The notes below the pieces were generated by a model. The model made no database searches. It saw only the letters and a list, made by a program, of their open reading frames with translations, and was not told the DNA's origin. 64,000 nucleotides of DNA from Okapia johnstoni (lineage: Eukaryota > Chordata > Mammalia > Artiodactyla > Giraffidae). Positions 56,221 to 64,000 of this stretch are shown one piece after another. Within the stretch, counting starts at the first letter, position 1, and every line of letters starts with the position of its first letter. The translations under genes and the position numbers were made by a program. The stretch covers positions 57,530,985 through 57,594,984 of the forward strand of contig CM044321.1 in NCBI GenBank assembly GCA_024291935.2. The letters are read 5' to 3'.

Positions 56221-56550
56221 ATATTTATTCATTTATTGGCTGTGCTGGGTCTTCGTTGCTGTGGGAGGGTTTTCTCTAGTTGCTGCAAGTGGGGGCTGCC
56301 CTCTAATTGCGGTGCACAGACTTCTGGTTGTGGGGGCTTCTCCTGTTGGGCAGCTTGGGCTCTTGGGTGCATGGGCTCGGTAGCCACAACATGTGGGTTC
56401 AGTAGTTACAACTCACCAGCTCTAGAGCACAGGCTCAGTAGTTGCTCTGCGGCAAGTGCGATGTTCCCCACCCGGGGATCAGACCCATTGCTTCTGCATT
56501 GGCAGGTGGATTCTTTACCACTGAGCCACCAGGGAAGCCGCTAATAATAA
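56221..56550 (-). mobile_element. CHRL SINE, long form
   Basis: Reverse: ttggctgtgctgggtcttcg to ctgagccaccagggaagcc. Target duplication TGTCCTTTCTTAA (56208-56220) and TGTGCTTTCTTAA (56551-56563), one mismatch. Confidence 0.93.
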
Positions 56551-56797
56551 TGTGCTTTCTTAACCTGATGCTTTCACATACACTGTCCCCTCTATAATCC
56601 AGAGAAGTCTTCCTTGTTATCTTTCCCCATTGAAATCATACCTATCCTTAAGACTAAGCTTCCATATTCTTCGTTTACAAAATCTTCCCTGATTCAACCC
56701 CTAGCCACTGACTGCCAGGCTGAAAATAATCTCACTCCACCAGTGCTTGCAATACCATTTTGTTTGTAGTTTTTATCACTTCACATTGTACCTTTAC

Positions 56798-57240
56798 CTG
56801 AATTCTCTGTGAACCCCCTTTGCACCCCACCAAACTCTTGGAGGGGCAAAACAAATGCCTCTTTCATCTCTGCCCTGACCCCAGTTTCCTTGCCTGTTTC
56901 TCCTATAGAGCACCAAATAAATATGGGTTGTATGAAAGTGAAAGTGCCAGTCGTTCAGGCATGTCCAACTCTGCAACCCCATGGACTGTAGGCCACCAGG
57001 CTCCTCTGTCCATGGGATTTTCCAGGCAAGAATACTGGAGTCGGTTGCCATTTCCTTCTCCAGGGGATCTTCCTGACCAGGGATTGAACTCGGGTCTCCC
57101 TCATTGCAGGCAAATTCTTTACCATCTGAGCCACCAGGGAAGCTCCAAATATGGGTTGCATGGCCCTAAAGTTAGTCAAGTCAAAAGACTGAGCAGCAGA
57201 GAACAATCCAGAAAGTAGTCAAGGAGGCTCTGATCTTCGG
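56798..57240 (+). repeat. Unclassified duplicated segment, copy B, split by a SINE
   Basis: Left part 56798-56930 and right part 57147-57240 pair with copy A at 53830-54075. The region just upstream (56620-56797) is L2-like (caaaatcttccctgattcaa). Confidence 0.62.
56931..57146 (-). mobile_element. Bov-tA SINE
   Basis: Reverse full copy; perfect target duplication AAATATGGGTTG at 56919-56930 and 57147-57158. Confidence 0.94.
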
Positions 57241-57374
57241 CAACATGTTCAGAAGTGGCCATGCCAAGGCTTCAGTGATTTAGTCTAATCCAAGAGGGCT
57301 GCCTGCCAGTGATTCTTTTATATAAACAAATAGTGGTTAAATGTAAACAGGGCTTTGAACATGTTTAACTTTTC

Positions 57375-57475
57375 TTTTTTTTTTTAATAAATTTATTTAT
57401 TTTAGTTGGGGGCTAATTACTTTACAATATTGTAGTGGTTTTTGCCATACATTGACATGAATCAGCCATGGGTTC
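57375..57475 (-). mobile_element. Young bovine L1 3' end, very short
   Basis: About 100 bp of reversed tail and 3' UTR with a perfect 19-bp target duplication TGAACATGTTTAACTTTTC at 57356-57374 and 57476-57494, the longest in the window and a sign of recent insertion. Confidence 0.95.
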
Positions 57476-57494
57476 TGAACATGTTTAACTTTTC

Positions 57495-58136
57495 ATTTGA
57501 AATTAAATGTGAACTGTCTGGTTTAATGTGGTCCTTCCCCTGGAATGTCACCCCTCTCCTAGGCAGCATGCTCCCGCTCATCTCCTTGCAGACCCAAGCT
57601 TGTGGTGACTCTGACAGGCAGGAAAAAGGCTCTGGTGCCTGTATCTTTCCCCGACCCTGCCAGCTAACTGCTTGATTTAAGTTGTAAAGACAGTTAAAAG
57701 AGTTTTTTTAAAAGATAGGGTATTTTTAAAAGGCAAAATGTAAGTAGTAGTGATTTTAAGGAATATATAGTAAAATCACAAAACCTTGCAAGGAATTACT
57801 AGAGCAGATTATTTTAGGATACGGCAGTACATTTCAAAAGAAAATTTTAGCTACCTTAGGTGGCAGTTTTTCTAAAATTAATTATAACCTGCTCTCTAAG
57901 GCAGAGCACATGGAACTGAATTTAACCTCCTTTGTCAATGACCCATTATCATCACTGAGAACGTCAGTGCAACTAGCTAACTGTGCAAAGCTGACCAAAG
58001 CTGGCCAGCTTCCTTGCCTTCTCACGCAGTGGTCTCAGTGCAGCTGTGATTGGAGCTTTGGAACCCACTGCTAGTTTTTATGATTCTTTCCAGACTCTCA
58101 GGATTCTAGCCATTACTTTTTACTGCTCCTAGTAAG
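57495..58136. other. No gene or recognised repeat
   Basis: Unassigned 0.64 kb. Confidence 0.45.
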
Positions 58137-58346
58137 GGCTTCCCTGGTGGCTCAGTGGTAAAGAATTTGCTCGCCAGTGCAGGAGATATGGGTTCAATCC
58201 CTGGGACAGGAAGGTTCCCTGGAGAAGGAAATGGCAACCCACTCCAGTATTCTTGCCTGGGAAATCCCATGGATAGAGGAGCATGGCAGGCTACAGTTCA
58301 TAGGGTTGCAAAAAGAGTCAGACACAACTTAGTGGCTAAACAACAA
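58137..58346 (+). mobile_element. Bov-tA SINE
   Basis: Full copy ending in an AAC-type tail; flanks ctcctagtaag and ctccagtaag form an imperfect target duplication. Confidence 0.92.
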
Positions 58347-58744
58347 CTCCAGTAAGCCTGCCTGAAATAGCCCTCTAACTCTCAGGTCTTTCTCTGATCC
58401 CACCCCATATGACTGTCTCTGATTTGCTTTGTTAGAATGATGTCTGTAATAACCAGAAAGAGGCTCTGACTGAATGGTTCTTCATTAAGCAGAGACACTT
58501 TGCAGCGAAACTCTTGGCTACCCTGATGTCTTTGTCTGCTTATTTCTTGATGTTTAGCTGTGTTCTCAAGAGATAGGAATTCTAAATAACTGGGTTATAG
58601 ATAGGAAAATCTTGCTTTGACATCATTAGTCAGTGTAACGTATCTCAGAATAGATAAGAAAGGAAATACTTTCTCTTTGATAATTCTTGAAGAAATTCAT
58701 TCAGTACTGGGAAATCTCTCTTCAAAGAAAAATAAAAAAGAGTT
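58347..58744. other. No gene or recognised repeat
   Basis: About 400 bp unassigned. Confidence 0.4.
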
Positions 58745-59042
58745 TATATGCTGTTCCCTCTGCCTGAAAGTGTCTTCTTTCCTTTTCTACCTTGAAAAAA
58801 TCTTAATTATCTGTTAAGACCCAAGTGTCCCCTTATTTGCCAGGGAGAATCAGGGAAGCTTTTCCTTGGTAAAATTATCTTTTCTGCCTTTCATACTCCC
58901 AAAGAGTGGAAGCATTTGACCAAATAGACTATGAGTTATTTGAGATCAGGAATTATTAATATTCCTTGTTCATCTTTGGATGTCCAGATCCTAACATGGA
59001 CACTGACATTTAGAGCTTAAAATTATTTGTAAATAAATGTAT
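58745..59042 (+). mobile_element. L2 3' region
   Basis: atgctgttccctctgcctga, an aagacccaagtgtcccctt run and gatcaggaattattaatatt follow L2 order. Confidence 0.6.
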
Positions 59043-59298
59043 GTATTTTAGATTATTCCATTCCATTTTGTGGCTACCTTAAGGTGTGAGAAGAAGGTGT
59101 AGAGAGTTGAGGATGGTACCAGGAAAAAAACAGGTGTATGAAAGGAACAGGTAAGAAAGTCATGGAATGGAGAAGGAGAGAAAAGAAAGAGAATTTATGA
59201 ATAATGGAGAGGGATATGTTGAAAAGGAGGACAAGACTTGATAGGTTCTTGAGTGTTGGAAAACCCAGTTTTACCAGCAGTTCTATTTGTTTAAACCA
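59043..59298. other. No gene or recognised repeat
   Basis: Purine-rich unassigned segment ahead of the BovB target site. Confidence 0.35.
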
Positions 59299-59308
59299 TA
59301 CATTTCAG

Positions 59309-59686
59309 TTGCTAAGTTGTGTCCAACTCTTTCTGACTCCATAGACTGTAGCGTGCCAGGCTCCTCTGTCCTCCACTACCTCCTAGAGTTTGCTCAAATT
59401 CATGTCCATTGAGTCAATGATACTATCTCACCATCTCACCTTTTGCCTTCAACCTTTCCCAGCATCAAGGTCTTTCCCAACAAGTGAGCTCTTCGCATCA
59501 AGTGGCCAAAGTGTTGGAGCTTCAGCTTCAGCATCAGTCCTTTCAATGAATACTCAGGGTTGATTTCTTTTAAAATTGACTGGTTTTGCAGTCAAAAGGA
59601 CTCTCAAGAGTCTTCTTCAGCACCACAGTTAGAAGGCATCAATTCTTCAGCCCTCAACCTTCTTTATGGTCCAACTCTCACATCCG
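59309..59686 (-). mobile_element. BovB LINE 3' end
   Basis: Reverse, about 380 bp, more diverged than the other copies; target duplication TACATTTCAG at 59299-59308 and 59687-59696. 5' truncation differs from the ~560-bp units. Confidence 0.92.
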
Positions 59687-59696
59687 TACATTTCAG

Positions 59697-59892
59697 ATCT
59701 TGGTTCTTTTCTTCACTGTCCTCTGAGATGGGAATTAGCTTTCAAAACATTGTTCATAATCTTTCATTTTTCCTAACCTTAATTCTTAAAGCTTCAAGGC
59801 TGTTCATCCATCACTCTTACTCTCCTGACTCAGAATTTCACATCTCCTAACTGCTTCCTCTCTTTCAATATCAGAATAACACGATCAGAATA
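59697..59892. other. No gene or recognised repeat
   Basis: Unassigned, pyrimidine-rich. Confidence 0.35.
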
Positions 59893-60000
59893 CAGAAAAC
59901 ATTTCTGTCATCAGAATATTTCAGATTGGGTGAGAGGGAGACGTTGCTTAAGGAGTTGGGAGTTATCCTTGATCAGAAGAGATTTATTGTGACCATCACT
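59893..60000 (+). repeat. Short dispersed repeat, copy 1
   Basis: aaacatttctgtcatcagaa, atttcagattgggtgagagg and gttatccttgatcagaagag pair with 61566-61680 in the same order. Family unknown. Confidence 0.5.
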
Positions 60001-60640
60001 CAAGGAAATCAATTTCACTTGATTCTTTGGATTATATTCAGTATTTAACCAACTACCCATTTACTTGAGGAGAGGTTAGAAAAGAAGAAGGTGGAGATGA
60101 GGATGCAAAGAGTTTATTTCATACAATCTATAAAATCAAAAGGCAAACAGCAGGGAGTCACAGAGAGCAGACTGAGATTCAAAAAAGAAAATACCAAACA
60201 TTTGAATTCCACAGTTTCAAAGTAATTTATTCACCATGACCCAATCTCACAATTCGTTAGTTTCACCCCAGAGACAGGACTGAATGTCAACTATTTTCCT
60301 GACCTGTAAATAATAGGTACCACTTGCTGTGAAATGAAACTTAGTTAGAACATAATACCAAAGTGAATCAATATGATTGTTACAAAGCTAAAGTACAATA
60401 GGCTAGGTCCTGAATCTTTGGGGAGAGAAGATTCTTATTCCCGCTCTTTATGAAAAAAAAAAATTTGACAGGAAAACTGATAAATTATCTGAGCCCCTGA
60501 ATGACTGCAGGGAGTATAACCCCCACCAACCACCTGGGAACCTGCCCTCTGCTCCGTTACATGAGCAAGAACTGCAACTCTAGCTCTCTAAGCCAGGATA
60601 TGTTTCAACTTAATTTGTTAAGAGCATCTCTATTTCACAC
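60001..60640. other. No gene or recognised repeat
   Basis: Unassigned 0.64 kb leading into AT simple sequence. Confidence 0.4.
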
Positions 60641-60725
60641 AGGTGTATATATATATGTATATATACACATGTAAATACACATAATTACATATATATTATA
60701 TACATAATTTTATATATATAAATTT
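60641..60725. repeat. (TA)n-rich low-complexity
   Basis: Mixed TA/TATG/ACAT repeats, imperfect. Confidence 0.85.
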
Positions 60726-60743
60726 TTTTCATAAAGAGCTGCT

Positions 60744-60745
<2 letters not shown>

Positions 60746-60795
<50 letters not shown>
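60746..60795. repeat. (AC)25 microsatellite
   Basis: Uninterrupted AC dinucleotide run of about 25 units directly 5' of the Bov-tA head. Confidence 0.97.
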
Positions 60796-60796
<1 letters not shown>

Positions 60797-60798
60797 TG

Positions 60799-61021
60799 GG
60801 GCTTCCCAGGTGGCACTGGTGGTAAAGAACCCGCCTCTCATTGCAGGAGACATAAGAGACTCAGGTTCGATCCCTGAGTGGGAAAGATCCCCTGGAGAAG
60901 GAAATGGCAACCCACTCCAGTGTTCTTGCCTGGAGAATCCCATGGACAGAGGAGCCTGGTGGGCTACAGTCCATGGGGTTGTAAAGAGCTTGACACGACT
61001 GAAGCGACTTAGCACAGCACA
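60799..61021 (+). mobile_element. Bov-tA SINE
   Basis: Full copy ending in an agcacagcac tail. Confidence 0.94.
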
Positions 61022-61565
61022 GCACATACACATATTCACATACACAGATATATACTATACATTCCACCTTTATTTCATCTTTTAAATTTTTTAATAAAAA
61101 TAATACAATTTTATTGAAAAAAAATATTGTAATACAAATAAGTCAAGCAAGAGGAAATAAAAATCTGTAATTATTCAACATGATGAGATCTACTATTATA
61201 ATCAAGGGGTCACACTTGACCTGTCATTTTGGAAGGCACTTTTTTCACTTAAAAAATATCATGAACATCTTCCCTTCTGTGTCATTAAGTAGTATTCTGC
61301 CCCATAATTTTTAATGCACGCATGATAAAAGTTACACACGTCATTGGGAAATCACAGTCGAATGAACAGCAATATTTCTGTTCACAAACTAATGAACCTA
61401 GAACATCTCTAGGCAGCAGTTGTTCTCAGAATGCTTGGATCCTGAATTCATAGGTGACTGCTTGGAATATTATATTCGATTCTGGTACATGACTATTGAA
61501 CCATTTGATGTTGTGGTAGAAGTTGAGCTGCTGTAAGAAAAAAAAAAAAAACATCTTTGCCAGAA
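61022..61565. other. No gene or recognised repeat
   Basis: AT-rich; an A14 run ends near 61551. Confidence 0.4.
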
Positions 61566-61680
61566 GGCAGGAAACATTTGTCATTAGAATACTTCAGATG
61601 ATGTGGGAGAGAGTAAGGGCTCTACTGAATGATTAAGGGCTATGACTTATCCTCAGTCAGAACAAATTTGGTATCACAGT
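61566..61680 (+). repeat. Short dispersed repeat, copy 2
   Basis: aaacatttgtcattagaata, acttcagatgatgtgggaga and cttatcctcagtcagaacaa match copy 1 at 59893-60000 with scattered differences. Confidence 0.5.
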
Positions 61681-61982
61681 CCAGCAGATCCAGACCAGCT
61701 TGGCAACTCTGCTTTCCCCCACAGGAAAGAGAGAGTCCGGCCGGGGTAAGCAATTTTTTGATAGAAATTTAAGACTCGCCTCTGCTTACATTCCGTTGGC
61801 TAGAGCTTAGTTGAATGGCCAAATCTAGCTTCAGGGGCATCTGGTTAACAAAGCCCATACAGAGGGGCCTGTTCTTCACCCCAAACTCCACAATAGGGAA
61901 GAAGGAGGCGAACAAACTTGGGTTGTGAGGAAAAGCAATCTGCCACATCCTCCAAAGTTAGCACAGAGCAGTGTTTAAGAAT
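61681..61982. other. No gene or recognised repeat
   Basis: About 300 bp unassigned with a small GC-rich spot (gagtccggccggggtaagc) at 61733-61751. Confidence 0.4.
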
Positions 61983-62104
61983 CGGAGCCCTGGTAGTCCA
62001 GTGGTTAAGACTCCATGTTCCCAGTGTACGAGGGTTTGGTCCATGGTTGGGGAACTAACATCCTGTGTGTCATGAGATGCGGCCAAAAAAATAGGAAAAA
62101 AAAG
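61983..62104 (+). mobile_element. CHR-2 SINE
   Basis: gagccctggtagtccagtgg to gagatgcggccaaaaaaata. Confidence 0.85.
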
Positions 62105-62117
62105 AGTAGGAGCCCAG

Positions 62118-62222
62118 CAGACTTCTCTGGCCATCCACTGGTTAAGACTGTGCACTCCCAACGCCAGTGGCATGGGTTGAGTCCTCGGTGGGGGAAGTAG
62201 AATCCCATATGCAAAAAAAAAG
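62118..62222 (+). mobile_element. CHR-2 SINE
   Basis: gacttctctggccatccact to gaatcccatatgcaaaaaaa; a second, diverged copy in the same direction right after the first. Confidence 0.85.
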
Positions 62223-62254
62223 TGAGGGGGGGGAAGAATAGAAGTTCTGTCTCT

Positions 62255-62365
62255 CTAATAGCTACTCTCACCTTGGCTACTTAATTGCTAGGGACTTAGG
62301 ACTTTTACTTAACCTCAGTTTGCAAAACAAAGACATTGAAATTCACACACCAGTTAGTTATGGGA
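62255..62365 (+). mobile_element. MIR fragment
   Basis: cttttacttaacctcagttt preceded by cttggctacttaattgctag. Confidence 0.55.
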
Positions 62366-62423
62366 ATTAGAAGAGAAAAGTGAACATAATAAACCAAGGA
62401 AGCAAAACCCTAAACTACATTAA

Positions 62424-62634
62424 GTATGCGCGCTTAGTCGCTCAGGCATGCCCAACTCTTTTGTGACCCGTGGACTGTAGCCCACCATTCTCCTGTGTCC
62501 ATGGGATTTTCCAGGCAAGAATACTGGAGTGAGTAACCATTTCCTTCTCCAGGGGATCTTCCTGACCCAGGAATCAAACCCACATCTTCTGCACGGGCAG
62601 GTGGATCCTTCACCAGTGTGCCACCTGGGAAGCC
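62424..62634 (-). mobile_element. Bov-tA SINE
   Basis: Reverse full copy; target duplication CTACATTAA at 62415-62423 and 62635-62643. Confidence 0.93.
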
Positions 62635-62647
62635 CTACATTAAATAT

Positions 62648-62870
62648 AGTATAGTGGCTAAAAGCATAACTCTAGAGCCAGGCTGCCCAGATTTACCCAC
62701 TTGGCAAGTTAAGTTACTGCCAGATCTCAGTTTCCTCATCTGTAAAGTAGAGCTCTCCATTAGTATCTACCCTGTACGGTTGCTCTGATGATTACATGAA
62801 TTACGCAGAAAGTGTGCAGCACGGAGCCTAACAGATAGCAAGCACTCTGTAAGTTAGCTTCTACTCATGA
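62648..62870 (+). mobile_element. MIR SINE, near full length
   Basis: gtatagtggctaaaagcata, gatctcagtttcctcatctg, gttgctctgatgattacatg and gatagcaagcactctgtaag in order. Confidence 0.85.
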
Positions 62871-63875
62871 TTAGTGTTGCCCAAGAAAATAAACCAGCAT
62901 TTTTACAAAATTCACTAACTCACCTGGGTATTTGCAAGTGACTTCCACCTCCATACATACTGACCATCACACAAACTATCACACCATTTCCATTCTGTTA
63001 CCCAGTACTAAGGGCTCCGTGCTTTCCAAAATCAATAGATTGGTATCCAATAGCATAGGATCTGGGAATACATTCATCATGCAAATCAGACAGGAATAAC
63101 ATCTACACCCAATTTCATTTCCTTTTGGAGAGTCATGCATATTCTCATACGTCTTCCTTGGCTCTTGTAATACATGTTCCTGAATGAACAAAAGTGTCCT
63201 TTCAGGTAATGAATCTTCCCAAAGAATGTCCCTGTTGATTCTGAGACCTTCAGATTAAAAATTATTCTCAGAAGCCAGAACTGAATTAGGTTTTGTCTTT
63301 CTTTTCCATTGTTTTTAATCAATGCATTCTTGCATAATGACATATGCCCCAAAGTCCTTTAGTATGATGGCCACACTTTAGCTGCAATTAAGTTTATCTA
63401 TCAAAATCGATGATGATTTGTAATCAGGAAGAAAAAAAATCAAGATGGTCAGAACCTCCCTGCAAGTCAGATTCTATCAATCTACTCAGTCTCTGATAAA
63501 TGTAATTCATTTGTGGACCATTCCCAGTTTTGCAAAGGATTGCTTTTCTAGGAACAGTGGCTTAAGTCAAAATTATGTAAGCTTAAAATTGTTTCTTCAC
63601 AGACTTAGAGTCATATTAGGGCATTAAATTCCTAATTAAAGGTTTAATATCCAACTTTGTTTTAAAATGAACCTATAGACTATGTTTCATCAATTACAAA
63701 TTATATACCCAATATATGCTACAAAATATTTAATGTCATATACCAAATTTTTTTCTTGTGTATAATTTCTGCCCTGCTTCATTGAATAAATCTAAAGGTG
63801 AAGGAATATCTTCCCAGAATTCAGAAAGACTTTATTTTCTAACTTTTAATTTTAAAACAATTTTAGACTTCAAGA
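62871..63875. other. No gene or recognised repeat
   Basis: 1 kb, AT-rich, repeat-free by eye; frames up to 88 codons (63086-63352, minus) without motifs. Confidence 0.45.
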
Positions 63876-64000
63876 AGGGCTTCTCTTGTGGCTCAGCTGG
63901 TAAAGAATCCACCTGCAATGCAGGAGACCTGGGTTCAATTCTTGGGTTGGAAAGATCCCCTGGAGAAGAGAAAGGCTACCCACTCCAGTGTTCTGGCCTG
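63876..64000 (+). mobile_element. Bov-tA SINE, cut by window end
   Basis: Head and first part of body, continuing past the last base. Confidence 0.93.

Overview
This 64 kb window is vertebrate intergenic or intronic DNA from a bovid ruminant. It carries the ruminant-specific repeat set: tRNA-Glu/Bov-A SINEs (Bov-tA), CHR-2 and CHRL SINEs, BovB (RTE) LINE 3' ends, and the L1 subfamily typical of cattle and relatives. These lie over an older mammalian layer of MIR, L2, L1M, MER5A, mariner and Tigger remnants. I cannot tell cattle from yak, bison or sheep, or name the chromosome, from sequence alone. Repeat calls rest on consensus sequences as I remember them; no masking program was run, so family names and edges (roughly +/-10 bp) should be read that way.

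I see no functional protein-coding gene, no true tRNA or rRNA gene and no CRISPR array. Nearly all open frames are 60-170 codons and fall in SINE, L1, L2 or BovB sequence or its antisense. The one host-gene-derived feature is a decayed, intronless copy of SS18L1/CREST (SS18 family) at 36934-37635. One locally CpG-enriched block (8335-8775), with ETS-, CRE- and C/EBP-like sites and a consensus 5' splice site, is the only candidate promoter or first exon.

Layout: 1-6.6 kb has an old flank, Bov-tA copies, MER5A and a nested pair of L1 insertions with both target-site duplications preserved. 6.6-13 kb has CHR-2, Bov-A and MIR, the CpG-rich block and a BovB end. 13-17.3 kb is repeat-poor. 17.8-20 kb is a long minus-strand L2 interrupted by three SINEs and a ~225 bp inverted duplication. 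20-33 kb is a dense SINE/L1 mosaic. 34-35.8 kb is repeat-poor. 35.8-38.2 kb holds L1, the SS18L1 pseudogene, an older L1 and Tigger1. 40-44.4 kb is L1 tails, MIR, L2 and a BovB inside a CHR-2. 45-47.5 kb is plus-strand L2. 48-53.6 kb is an old L1 and a young BovB with an open C-terminal frame. 53.8-57.3 kb holds two copies of one unclassified segment. 58-64 kb is L2, BovB, an (AC)n microsatellite, SINEs and MIR, ending in a Bov-tA cut by the window edge.

No genes act together here; the biology is insertion history. I found no undescribed molecular system. The most unusual structure is the inverted duplication at 19.27-19.88 kb, which post-dates a ruminant SINE insertion.
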